DNA of 56,064 nt, taken from positions 1-56,064 of the IMG/VR virus record IMGVR_UViG_3300024500_000038. The stretch is one strand, 5' to 3'. This stretch comes from a virus. The translations under genes were made by a program, and so were the position numbers. The notes beneath the pieces are model-generated. The model searched no databases, was not told where the DNA came from, and was given only the letters and a program-made list of their open reading frames with translations. Shown in pieces: positions 45,065 through 51,444 of this stretch (the stretch's first letter is position 1; every line of letters begins with the position of its first letter).

Positions 45065-45523
45065 ATGGATGAAACAATTAAGGTCACATTTTGGCCTATG
45101 GATAACATGCAACCAACGCTGCCAACTAAAGCGACTAATGGTGCTGCTGCGTACGATCTTTATGCATGTGTAGAAAAACCAGTGCCGATTCAACCAGGGA
45201 AACGTGTGTTGATCGAAACTGGTTGGAAGTTAAAGATGCCTGTGACGATGGCTGCTTATGTCATGCCACGTAGCGGATTAGCATGGAAAAACGGCGTAAC
45301 TGTGCTGAACGCACCAGGTTTAATTGATAGTGATTACCGTGGTTCCATCAAAGTGTTATTAATCAATCATGGCGACGAACCATTCTTCGTATTGCCAAAC
45401 ATGCGCATAGCGCAGCTGATGTTTGTTCCCTCTGCAAATACCGAATTGGTAGTGATCGAAACAGGATCTCTATTTGATGATACGCAACGTGGCGCCGGCG
45501 GGTTTGGGAGTACTGGTGTATGA
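45065..45523 (+). CDS. dut: Deoxyuridine triphosphatase (dUTPase)
   Basis: A trimeric dUTPase hydrolyses dUTP to dUMP and keeps uracil out of phage DNA. All five motifs are present in the 152 residues: GAAAYDLYA (26-34), PRSGLA (68-73), NAPGLIDSDYRG (82-93), NMRIAQLMF, and the C-terminal P-loop-like RGAGGFGSTG. dUMP made here would feed ThyX, the next gene, whose ATG overlaps the dut stop. Possibly leaderless; see the promoter entry. Confidence 0.95.
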   Translation: MDETIKVTFWPMDNMQPTLPTKATNGAAAYDLYACVEKPVPIQPGKRVLIETGWKLKMPVTMAAYVMPRSGLAWKNGVTVLNAPGLIDSDYRGSIKVLLINHGDEPFFVLPNMRIAQLMFVPSANTELVVIETGSLFDDTQRGAGGFGSTGV

Positions 45524-46140
45524 GGCAGCGAGCGCGATTAATTTGGATTACTGAAAATGCAGAGAAGCACATTGCTTACTGCGCGCGCGTGAGTAACCCA
45601 AAGAACCAGGAAAACGACGAGTTTGGCAAATTGCTAAAGTATTGTAAAAAGCATGGTCACTGGTCAGTATTTGAGATGGCTAGTGCATGCTTTGAACTTA
45701 AAACCACAGTAGCAATTGCTCAGCAGTTAGTACGACACAAGAGTTTTTCTTTTCAAGTGTTCTCTCAACGTTACAGCCCTGTGTCAGAGAAACCTGATCC
45801 TATTCGATTACGCCTAAAACATCCGACCAACCGTCAATCATCCATTGATGTAAGTGATACTGGCATTCTGCATGAACTCGAGGCCCTAGCTGATGAGTCT
45901 GTAGCTCTTGCCTATGATACGTACGACAAGATGATTGCAGGCGGTGTGGCACCAGAAACAGCACGTAACGTATTGCCTATGTGTACACCTACTACACTGT
46001 ATATGGTTGGCACGTTGCGTAGCTGGATCCATTACCTCGAGACTCGCCTTGCTGAAGGGACACAGGGCGAACATCAAGAACTGGCTAAACTTATTCACGC
46101 AGTTCTACGGAATCGATGTCCCACGATATGGAGTGAATAA
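45520..46140 (+). CDS. thyX: Flavin-dependent thymidylate synthase ThyX
   Basis: ThyX converts dUMP to dTMP using FAD, NADPH and methylene-tetrahydrofolate. The signature reads RHKSFSFQVFS(QR) near residue 70, where the family form is RH(R)x7S; here Lys replaces the usual third-position Arg. Other fits are the CKKHGHWSVFEMAS segment and ARNVLPMCTPTTLYMVGTLR (about residues 147-166), which holds the substrate-binding region. 206 residues is on the short side. It overlaps dut as ATGA, so dUMP and dTMP synthesis are coupled. Confidence 0.9.
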   Translation: MRQRARLIWITENAEKHIAYCARVSNPKNQENDEFGKLLKYCKKHGHWSVFEMASACFELKTTVAIAQQLVRHKSFSFQVFSQRYSPVSEKPDPIRLRLKHPTNRQSSIDVSDTGILHELEALADESVALAYDTYDKMIAGGVAPETARNVLPMCTPTTLYMVGTLRSWIHYLETRLAEGTQGEHQELAKLIHAVLRNRCPTIWSE

Positions 46141-46141
46141 C

Positions 46142-46405
46142 ATGGAAGAGCAGGAAGTACCAGAAGTCAAAGACGTGGCGACTGCCAACAATGAGTTGCA
46201 GTATCCATTGTCGGAACGCGAACTCGAAGTCCTCGAGATGCTGCCACGTAACCGCACAGCTAAGATGATGGGCGTCGCTATGGGAATCAGTCACCGTACG
46301 GTGCAGTTCCATATGGACAACCTATATTGGAAGCTCGGTGTGTCTGGCCTCAACGCCAAGGATAGAGCCATAAAGAAAGGCCGATCGCTCGGCCTAATCA
46401 AATAA
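46142..46405 (+). CDS. LuxR/GerE-type HTH transcription regulator, 87 aa
   Basis: The ATG at 46142, preceded by GGAG and one base after the ThyX stop, gives 87 residues. A LuxR-type HTH fills almost all of it: LSERELEVLEMLPRNRTAKM, then GISHRTVQFHMDNLYWKLGV. There is no sensor domain, so it is a stand-alone DNA-binding unit, like those of some phage late or early regulators. It ends 3 nt before the start of the terminator stem. A regulatory role is inferred. Confidence 0.8.
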   Translation: MEEQEVPEVKDVATANNELQYPLSERELEVLEMLPRNRTAKMMGVAMGISHRTVQFHMDNLYWKLGVSGLNAKDRAIKKGRSLGLIK

Positions 46406-46407
46406 GT

Positions 46408-46436
46408 AAAGGGGAGTTTCCACTCCCCTTTTTTTT
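46408..46436 (+). terminator. Strong intrinsic terminator (bidirectional)
   Basis: GGGGAGT (46411-46417), loop TTCC, ACTCCCC (46422-46428), followed by a run of T to 46436; AAA before and TTT after extend the stem. It ends the dut-thyX-HTH transcript. Read the other way it follows the minus-strand gene at 46435, so it can end that operon too. Confidence 0.93.
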
Positions 46437-46734
46437 AGTCCGTGAGGTCTCTAAACCTTTGGACGATGATTGGTTGATACGGGCCTACAAAGGCTCCGGA
46501 TATGTTGAACTCGATGTATTCAGCAGCATCTTCGGCTGTGCATTCCTCGTCAATCATTGACTGCACCATTAAAGTGTAGTCATAAACAGCAACGGTCCGG
46601 CGCGTATTATCGCGCCAGACGTCTGCTATACCAATCAAGCAATCCTCGAATCCATCAATGTAAAGAGCTTCTTCATCAGCATACTCTTGTACTAGTTCGA
46701 TTACTGGATTAGGCGAATGGGTCTTCGATGTCAT
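46435..46734 (-). CDS. Conserved small phage protein, 99 aa
   Basis: Start at the ATG at 46734, with GGAGG five nt upstream. The pattern ALYIDGFEDCLIGIAD, then VAVYDYTLMVQSMIDEECTAEDAAEYIEFNISGAFVG is typical of a common small phage protein family (acidic DGF(D/E)xxIIG box, then EEAxE-x-FN-GA-VG). Function unknown. It is the last gene of the SSB operon, ending at the bidirectional terminator. Confidence 0.7.
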   Translation of the reverse strand: MTSKTHSPNPVIELVQEYADEEALYIDGFEDCLIGIADVWRDNTRRTVAVYDYTLMVQSMIDEECTAEDAAEYIEFNISGAFVGPYQPIIVQRFRDLTD

Positions 46735-47092
46735 CAAAACCTCCAGGTTGGGGTCGATTCAACGGTTGCGCTGGCGCGTCACCAGCAGTCTTGTTGCTAT
46801 CCAGTGGGTACAACTGATCGCACACTACTTCAAACCCACGGCGCTTAGAACCATCCTCGGCTTGCCATTCGCGTGTGCGAATCTTGCCGATGACGCCAAT
46901 CTTACGACCTTTAGCAAGGTACTTAGACGCAAAGTCAGCAGTCGATTGAAATGCCGTAAGGTCGATGAAGTCGGATGGTTGATCCTTGCCACGATCAACA
47001 GCCAGGCGCATCTTAGCAATGCCCTTGCCGTCACTCATGGTCTTGTATTCGACGTCTGCGACCAAGCGGCCGGCTAGTACTACATTATTCAT
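46709..47092 (-). CDS. ssb: Single-stranded DNA-binding protein
   Basis: A 127-residue OB-fold SSB: MNNVVLAGRLVADVEYKTMSDG, MRLAVDRGKDQPSDFIDLTAF, FASKYLAKGRKIGVIGKI. The C-terminal disordered tail ends DDIEDPFA, close to the DDIPF tip with which SSB recruits replication and repair partners; here it is followed by one extra Ala. It covers exposed single strands during phage replication. Overlaps the genes on both sides. Confidence 0.92.
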   Translation of the reverse strand: MNNVVLAGRLVADVEYKTMSDGKGIAKMRLAVDRGKDQPSDFIDLTAFQSTADFASKYLAKGRKIGVIGKIRTREWQAEDGSKRRGFEVVCDQLYPLDSNKTAGDAPAQPLNRPQPGGFDDIEDPFA

Positions 47093-47358
47093 TCTTCACC
47101 ATCCAAAACAGACTTACTGATTACAGCAGAAAATGAGCTAATAACGTCATCTGCCAATTCAAGCAGGACGCGATTTGGGATCTTATAACTAGTGGTCAAA
47201 CCAAGCAGCAGATTCCATGCCTTTACTGGACTGAGTTGTGTTGCGCATGTGATTCCGTCAGTGCCGACGTACTCTACATCGTATTCTGCCAGGCCATTGC
47301 GGTGGCTTAGGCGGATAGTGACGTCACTATCGCGCCCGGTCTTACAAATCGTGATCAT
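47089..47358 (-). CDS. Hypothetical protein, 89 aa
   Basis: An 89-residue protein, beta-rich in the first half (TVRLSHRNGLAEYDVEYV-like strands) and helical in the second (VLLELADDVISSFSAVIS). AAAGGA about six nt before ATG is a clear ribosome site. A possible -10 (TATCAT in GGTATCATGTTGAC) lies 40 nt upstream on the minus strand. It precedes ssb and overlaps it as ATGA. Function unknown. Confidence 0.6.
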   Translation of the reverse strand: MITICKTGRDSDVTIRLSHRNGLAEYDVEYVGTDGITCATQLSPVKAWNLLLGLTTSYKIPNRVLLELADDVISSFSAVISKSVLDGEE

Positions 47359-47425
47359 TTGGTATCCTTTAACAGTAAAGTGTAATCACCTTACGTCAAC
47401 ATGATACCACGCCCAGCAAGTATTA

Positions 47426-47962
47426 CTAGAAGTTTACGCGTAAGATCCCGCCAAACTGTCCAAGCTCGTTCCATTCACGCATTTTGCGGTAAACGCCATC
47501 TCCGTCACGGTTGACTTCTGTAACATCTGATGGTTCTGGGCCAGTGTTACCCTCAATCGTCCATACACCGTTCTCGAATGACTGCGTCACAATACCGATG
47601 TGTGCAATGCGACATTTGGTGCGACTGTAGAACAATGCTAGGTCACCTCTGCGCGCCGGCGTGTGGTCCAAGGCAAGCTGCGCTCTTGGTATCCAAAGAT
47701 CGTTTGCTTTTGCATAACGCTCCCAGTCCGGTGTAAATCCAGATCGTGGGAACCCAGAGACGTAAGTTGTGTTTAATTCTGTGGCAGCAATCTTCATGCA
47801 CGCGCGAACAAAAGCTGCGCAGTATGGTGATCCTGGAGTCAGGGCAGGCACAGCCATCTTTTGAAACATCTCTACCTCGTCGCCGCGGTTTTCACCTTCT
47901 TCTCGGACGTGTAGATATCTCTTTGCTACTTCAACTGTTTTCAGAGCTATTTGCCGACTCAT
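47426..47962 (-). CDS. CHAP-domain endolysin
   Basis: A 178-residue peptidoglycan amidase/peptidase. CHAP marks: GSPYCAAFVRACMK (residues about 42-55) with the catalytic Cys, RRGDLALFY (about 104-112), and RIAHIGIVT...VWTIEGNTG (about 117-140) with His and the acid/Asn residue. There is no signal peptide, so release depends on a holin; the holin-like pair is about 15 kb away (32110-32677). GAGG precedes the ATG. It overlaps the upstream Tad2-like gene by 32 nt. Confidence 0.85.
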   Translation of the reverse strand: MSRQIALKTVEVAKRYLHVREEGENRGDEVEMFQKMAVPALTPGSPYCAAFVRACMKIAATELNTTYVSGFPRSGFTPDWERYAKANDLWIPRAQLALDHTPARRGDLALFYSRTKCRIAHIGIVTQSFENGVWTIEGNTGPEPSDVTEVNRDGDGVYRKMREWNELGQFGGILRVNF

Positions 47963-48278
47963 TGATATCCTCTTGTGTAAAGATTTCTGGCCAGACTTGC
48001 CAATCCGTCGCCGTTAAGTCATCAAGTGAGATTATCCAATCCCACGATTCAAACAATGGTAAGTCCGGCGCACCCGGGCTAATAGAGATAATGTTTTCCT
48101 CAGGAACTCCACGAATACATATCCCCTGATTCAACTCCAACTCAAAATCCTCATCAGACACAAATAATCCGCTATGCAGGTTGTTGCCGTTGAATATGGA
48201 GTAAAGATAGCCATCATCCGACATCCTGTGACAAAACCTGCCAGCAATTAAGTATGGCCGGATCTCTTCAAAGGTCAT
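47931..48278 (-). CDS. DUF2829/Tad2-like protein, 115 aa
   Basis: The frame opens upstream, but the ATG at 48278 overlaps the previous stop as ATGA, and the residues from there on fit a folded domain: MTFEEIRPYLIAGRFCHRM at the start and SWDWIISLDDLTATDWQVW near residue 90. This opening helix, a central beta-sheet and closing D-L-x-A-x-D-W-x-V is the DUF2829 pattern, a group that includes Tad2, which binds the Thoeris signalling nucleotide. The match is by eye and the function is inference. Confidence 0.5.
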   Translation of the reverse strand: MTFEEIRPYLIAGRFCHRMSDDGYLYSIFNGNNLHSGLFVSDEDFELELNQGICIRGVPEENIISISPGAPDLPLFESWDWIISLDDLTATDWQVWPEIFTQEDINESANSSENS

Positions 48279-48448
48279 GGGGTGCGTTTGCGAAGCTCCT
48301 TGCCGCATGCTGCAAACAATTGTTTGAGTTGTGTCGTAGACATTAGTTCGACTTCGCGATCCAGATCCAAACCTAGCATGTATACCGACAGTGAAGTGAC
48401 TTCTCGATCTACCAGTTTCAATTTCTTCCGTAACCATTCACGCAACAT
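48275..48448 (-). CDS. Hypothetical small basic protein, 57 aa
   Basis: The ATG at 48448 has AGGAGG six nt before it; the frame start at 48490 lies in the leader hairpin. The 57 residues are helical and basic at both ends (REWLRKKLKLVDREV ... GKELRKRTP). It is the first gene of an operon with a Tad2-like gene and the endolysin. Function unknown. Confidence 0.55.
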   Translation of the reverse strand: MLREWLRKKLKLVDREVTSLSVYMLGLDLDREVELMSTTQLKQLFAACGKELRKRTP

Positions 48449-48480
48449 TATCCACCTCCTACTGGCCATTCTACAACAAA

Positions 48481-48510
48481 CAGGGACCACGTATACCTAC
48501 GCAGTCCCTG
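48481..48510 (-). promoter_or_regulatory. Leader hairpin, possible attenuator
   Basis: Read on the minus strand, CAGGGAC and GTCCCTG form a 7-bp stem with a 16-nt loop, followed by TTTGTTGT. The surrounding ACAACA/TGTTGT can extend it imperfectly. This sits in the leader of the 48448 operon and looks like a terminator or attenuator. A second palindrome, CCGGGT-A-ACCCGG, is about 25 nt further upstream (48531-48543 approximately). Confidence 0.45.
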
Positions 48511-48682
48511 CCATTTGTGTTGTTGTTGATACCGGGTAACCCGGTTTCCAATAAGCTCACTCAGTTACGATGTGGCAATTGATTGTACCTATGAGTGCGA
48601 TAATATATGCGTCGAAACGCGATGAAAACTTAAAAGTCCACCCATCATGCCAAAACCTATGACAATTGAGTCGAGCGAATCT

Positions 48683-48706
48683 AAAGCCCCTTCACAGAGG
48701 GGCTTT
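48683..48706. terminator. Intrinsic terminator after the SNase gene
   Basis: AAAGCCCC (48683-48690) pairs with GGGGCTTT (48699-48706) around an 8-nt loop. It lies just past the stop of the minus-strand SNase gene. On the minus strand the 3' side reads TTTAGATT, a weak T-tract; on the plus strand TTTTCTAATT. It probably ends the nuclease operon. Confidence 0.75.
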
Positions 48707-48711
48707 TCTAA

Positions 48712-49059
48712 TTAGCGTTTACCGCCTTCGTAATCAACACCGTGACCCGCTAGTTTGAGCGCGTCGGCAAGGCTCTGACCATCAGAAACAACTGTTCCTA
48801 GAATACGTCCGTACTTGTCTTCGCGGTGGTTTTTCACGCTGATTACAACGTCTGACTTCTTGCTAGTGACCCAATTCCACGTAAACTGCTTGGCTGTTAC
48901 TCCAGCCTCAGTATCCTTCTCAGGGCAGTTAATATGCTCAAGGCGAATCTTCTTACCCGCAAGTATTACGCCGAAGCCCAGGTCAAGATCAGCCTTAAGC
49001 GTGTCGCCATCTACAACAGATATATTCTTCAATGAGTATTGATATAGAGTTGATTTCAT
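48712..49059 (-). CDS. Staphylococcal-nuclease-like (SNase) protein
   Basis: 115 residues with the SNase OB-fold plan: VVDGDTLKADLDLGFG, KKIRLEHINCPE (R and E of the active site), VTAKQF, and DKYGRILGTVVSDG, which holds the second active-site Arg. It ends GHGVDYEGGKR, the usual close of the family. SNases cut DNA and RNA with Ca2+. There is no signal peptide, so it would act inside the cell or the virion. It overlaps the DUF5872-like gene as ATGA. Confidence 0.85.
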   Translation of the reverse strand: MKSTLYQYSLKNISVVDGDTLKADLDLGFGVILAGKKIRLEHINCPEKDTEAGVTAKQFTWNWVTSKKSDVVISVKNHREDKYGRILGTVVSDGQSLADALKLAGHGVDYEGGKR

Positions 49060-49442
49060 CGGTGCCTTGCCGCCTTACGTGCAATGGATTTTGGCTGTGC
49101 TACGAACTGTTTGCCTGCGCGATTACCGGCAGCTTTAGCTCGGTTAGTAGCAGCTACTTCACCTTTAGACAATGAACCCCACGCCTTGTCTGGTAGGTAG
49201 CGTTTCTTTCCTTCACTAGGCGTTCCATCGGATGTGCGCCACTTCTGATCAGTCCATTTTGCTAAACTGTTGTCAGCCTTCTTTGGACCTACGTAGCCGC
49301 CACCAGACTTCTTGTATTGCTGTGTAGCAAGCTGCGCTTTGCGAGCAGACCACTCACCAGGATCGCCACCCTTTGTACCAGCTTTAACACTTGCGACGAT
49401 ACGTTTCCACTTAGCGGGATCACGCTTTACAGCACTAGACAT
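49056..49442 (-). CDS. Conserved basic phage protein, DUF5872-like
   Basis: 128 residues, strongly basic: RDPAKWKRIVASVKAGTKGG, GEWSARKAQLATQQYKKSGG, NSLAKWTDQKWRT, RYLPDKAWGSLSKGEVAATN. The pattern (W-x-ARKAQLA, Y-K-GG, then YLP-x-KAW-x-xLS) is one I know from a widespread small phage family with unknown function, often near small basic genes like 44753-45001. A TATACT box ends five nt before the ATG, and no ribosome site is visible. Confidence 0.7.
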   Translation of the reverse strand: MSSAVKRDPAKWKRIVASVKAGTKGGDPGEWSARKAQLATQQYKKSGGGYVGPKKADNSLAKWTDQKWRTSDGTPSEGKKRYLPDKAWGSLSKGEVAATNRAKAAGNRAGKQFVAQPKSIARKAARHR

Positions 49443-49447
49443 GTCTC

Positions 49448-49453
49448 AGTATA
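49448..49453 (-). promoter_or_regulatory. -10 box close to the start codon (minus strand)
   Basis: Minus strand TATACT ends five nt before the ATG at 49442 (TATACTGAGACATG). The -35 position holds only a weak TTTTTG. It lies just after the terminator of the upstream operon, so it probably starts the nuclease operon, with a leaderless first gene. Confidence 0.45.
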
Positions 49454-49473
49454 GCAAAAGCCATAAACAGCAA

Positions 49474-49500
49474 AAAGACCAGCATGGCGGACTGGTCTTT
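49474..49500. terminator. Intrinsic terminator, both strands
   Basis: AAAGACCAG (49474-49482) pairs perfectly with CTGGTCTTT (49492-49500), with a 9-nt loop. On the minus strand the stem is followed by TTTTTGCTGTTT, a good T-tract, so it ends the operon that runs from 51403 to 49552. Confidence 0.85.
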
Positions 49501-49551
49501 CTGTTTGCAGAGTTTGTGTGTGTCGGGACTGACCGGGTTTCTGGCCTTTCC

Positions 49552-49728
49552 TTATTGATCTTTCGATCGATCAGATTCTACCATCTTGTTGACATCAACA
49601 ATATGGTCGTACACGTCCTTGCGCATAAACATAACTGCGTCCCCTTTAATAAGTGATGCGTCTTTTAACTTATTAGTAAAGGGTTTAGCAAAGGCAACTA
49701 GCCTAGTTCGTTTCTGGCCATTTTTCAT
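49552..49728 (-). CDS. Hypothetical small protein, 58 aa
   Basis: ATG at 49728, with AAGGGA eight nt upstream, overlapping the end of the preceding gene by 26 nt. The 58 residues are basic in the first half (MKNGQKRTRLVAFAKPFTNK) and charged and helical in the second (RKDVYDHIVDVNKMVESDRS). Last gene before the terminator at 49474-49500. Unknown function; called from ribosome site, coupling and operon position. Confidence 0.55.
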   Translation of the reverse strand: MKNGQKRTRLVAFAKPFTNKLKDASLIKGDAVMFMRKDVYDHIVDVNKMVESDRSKDQ

Positions 49729-49996
49729 TAGTGCTATCCCTTGTTAATACTGTTCGCTTTGCAGTGTTAAGTTTGTGACGATGCAGTGCGATGTGTACTG
49801 CCTCGATCATCTCATCAAACATGGGGTTGTTTATTTTCCCAGATACAACAACTTCACCATTGTCTTCCATTACAAACTTAACAAACGGCTCATCTGGATT
49901 AGCGTTAAAGTAAGTGACCAGCATACCAGCAGCTTCGTGTAGATCAGGATCGATGTCCTCGTCAGTTTTGCACACAGGCACAATTTTAAAATTCAT
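49703..49996 (-). CDS. Hypothetical protein, 97 aa
   Basis: An acidic protein of 97 residues with a helix (DLHEAAGMLVTYF), a strand pair (PFVKFVMEDNGEVVVSGKI) and a helix (MFDEMIEAVHIALHRHKL). The start overlaps the Tad2-like gene at 49993 as ATGA. Not recognised. It is in an operon of small regulatory or anti-defence-type genes. Confidence 0.6.
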   Translation of the reverse strand: MNFKIVPVCKTDEDIDPDLHEAAGMLVTYFNANPDEPFVKFVMEDNGEVVVSGKINNPMFDEMIEAVHIALHRHKLNTAKRTVLTRDSTNEKWPETN

Positions 49997-50181
49997 TCCA
50001 TTACCTCCCAGTCATCATGTAATAGGTCATCTATTGTTGGCTTACCATGCAGTTTCTCGTCTTTGTAGCGACATATGATGACCCTCGAATCTACAACTAT
50101 TGCGTACGTTCCTGGCAGCCATCTAGCCTGGCGCACGCGCTTGCCGTCACGTAATGCCTGTAGGGCTTCAATACCTGTCAT
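49993..50181 (-). CDS. Tad2-like (DUF2829-type) small protein, 62 aa
   Basis: The sequence MTGIEALQALRDGKRVRQAR, WLPGTYAIVVDS, then DDLLHDDWEVME follows the Tad2/DUF2829 pattern closely: a first helix with EAL..L..GK..R...W, beta-strands, and a closing D-L-L-x-D-D-W. Tad2 proteins sequester the Thoeris signal; others of the family are only hypothetical. The start overlaps the previous gene by 14 nt. At 62 residues it is shorter than Tad2 (about 90), so function is open. Confidence 0.6.
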   Translation of the reverse strand: MTGIEALQALRDGKRVRQARWLPGTYAIVVDSRVIICRYKDEKLHGKPTIDDLLHDDWEVME

Positions 50182-50575
50182 TCACAGCCTCCCAAGCAAG
50201 TACAACCCAGTCCTTTGCCAATAAGTCTTCCAGGCTAAGATCCAGCGTATATGTGATGCATTCCATTATTCCTTCTGGACAACTGTAAGCTCGGACAAAC
50301 CATCTGTTTTCAATGTCGTAGTAGTACCAACACTGCCAACATTTACGTGTAAACGGCAATCCAGTCTTGATCAACTCCATGCAACTATCTAAGGAAGAAC
50401 GCTTGAGCTTAACCTCACCGTTACGCATAGCTGACTGGATCCTATATATGTGTGTTGTACTGACACTCCATTTACGAGCAACCGTTTTAACGTTTACGCC
50501 AGCCGTAAGCTCATCCTGAATCCCTTTAATGTCTTTCTCGCTTAACTTCCTACGGTTATCGGTACTAGTGGCCAT
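50168..50575 (-). CDS. HTH protein fused to a Tad2-like domain
   Basis: The ATG at 50575 has GAGGA five nt upstream and overlaps the XRE gene; the frame itself opens at a GTG at 50590. The 135-residue protein has an N-terminal helix-turn-helix (LSEKDIKGIQDELTAGVNVK, then TVARKWSVSTTHIYRIQSAM) like the resolvase-type HTH, and a C-terminal domain with SCMELIKTGLPFTRKCWQCW and LSLEDLLAKDWVV, the Tad2-like pattern. A DNA-binding domain joined to a possible nucleotide-binding domain would suit a ligand-responsive regulator. Confidence 0.6.
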   Translation of the reverse strand: MATSTDNRRKLSEKDIKGIQDELTAGVNVKTVARKWSVSTTHIYRIQSAMRNGEVKLKRSSLDSCMELIKTGLPFTRKCWQCWYYYDIENRWFVRAYSCPEGIMECITYTLDLSLEDLLAKDWVVLAWEAVNDRY

Positions 50576-50894
50576 AGTATTCCTCGTCACCGCGAAGCTT
50601 AATTACAAAAGCCTTGTAGGCTTCCATAATCGTTTCATGATCGCCATCGAACTCATCAATCAGATACTTGGGGAACCGACCAACATAGAAACACAGGATC
50701 CAGTCATCGACTAGCAAAGCTTCCGCCAGATCGTCGATGTAAGGCTCATAGCTGCGGCGCCCATGCTCGATACAGTTCATCATCTGTGGAGAAATGGATC
50801 CGTCGCCATCCAGGCGACGAACCCTACGCGCGAGCGCACGCTGTGACATGCCAAGGGCCTCACGGCGCTGCTTGATGTACTCATGCCCCTTCAT
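50565..50894 (-). CDS. XRE-family transcription regulator
   Basis: The 109-residue protein has a classic XRE HTH in its first half: IKQRREALGMSQRALARRV, then SISPQMMNCIEHGRRSYEPY. Helix 3 with SPQ..NxIE is the recognition helix. A short C-terminal region follows (DDLAEALLVDDWILCFYVG...) that may dimerise. It could repress early genes or its own operon. ATG at 50894 overlaps the upstream stop (ATGA). Confidence 0.8.
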   Translation of the reverse strand: MKGHEYIKQRREALGMSQRALARRVRRLDGDGSISPQMMNCIEHGRRSYEPYIDDLAEALLVDDWILCFYVGRFPKYLIDEFDGDHETIMEAYKAFVIKLRGDEEYYGH

Positions 50895-51141
50895 CTTTTA
50901 CCTCCACTCCCCAGATAGGCGATTTGCCCATCGGGTGCCATTTACCAAGGACCCAGCAAGGATCGCAAAACGTATCAGCCTCAATCTCAATCGTCTCAAG
51001 CAAATGCTCAGACGGACCGTTATGCATAACAAACATCAACTGTAATTCCGAATACCGCAGGTATTCATCATCATTCCAACAATCGAGGCGTGCAGGGTAC
51101 CCATGCATAATCCACTCCAACGCCTTACTGATCGTTACCAT
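50881..51141 (-). CDS. Possible Tad2-like protein, 86 aa
   Basis: The start VTISKALEWIMHGYPARLDC, then WNDDEYLRY resembles the opening of the Tad2-like proteins (helix, G, then R-x-x-W and a beta-strand), but the closing acidic-Trp box is not clear, so the match is weaker than in the neighbours. The protein is acidic (pairs such as EIEAD) and Trp-rich in the second half. It overlaps both neighbours in the operon. Confidence 0.45.
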   Translation of the reverse strand: MVTISKALEWIMHGYPARLDCWNDDEYLRYSELQLMFVMHNGPSEHLLETIEIEADTFCDPCWVLGKWHPMGKSPIWGVEVKDEGA

Positions 51142-51403
51142 TGCGTACCTTTATCCCTAGCTTATGAAGCAAACCAACCTTCTCCTCTGGCCGAAATTCA
51201 GAGTAATCACCAAGCGCTTCAAGCGCATCGATAGCTTTGTGGATAGCCCACGTAACGTCACGCGTGTCCTTCAAGAACGACGCCGACTCATACAAATCAT
51301 CTACAACAATGTCCCTGCGCAGCTTCTCGTACGCGCTCTGGCACGCAAGCATAGACGCCAACACACTACGATACTGCGACCACGCAGCTTCTCTCTTATT
51401 CAT
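51125..51403 (-). CDS. Hypothetical protein, 92 aa, first gene of its operon
   Basis: The ATG has GGTGGAGG upstream and a TATACT promoter 18 nt before it. The 92-residue protein is helical: AAWSQYRSVLASMLACQSAYEKLRR, FLKDTRDVTWAIHKAIDALEAL, and a short C-terminal helix. No family recognised. It heads the operon with the Tad2-like and HTH genes. Confidence 0.6.
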   Translation of the reverse strand: MNKREAAWSQYRSVLASMLACQSAYEKLRRDIVVDDLYESASFLKDTRDVTWAIHKAIDALEALGDYSEFRPEEKVGLLHKLGIKVRNGNDQ

Positions 51404-51421
51404 AACAAACCTCCACCCGCA

Positions 51422-51427
51422 AGTATA
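51422..51427 (-). promoter_or_regulatory. Extended -10 promoter (minus strand)
   Basis: TGGTATACT on the minus strand gives an extended -10 box, followed by TGCGGG and the ribosome site GGTGGAGG. The joined motif TATACTTGCGGG is one of several intergenic copies of ATACTTGC in the window. It should drive the operon from 51403 down to the terminator at 49474-49500. Confidence 0.6.
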
Positions 51428-51444
51428 CCATGCAATCGCGCATA

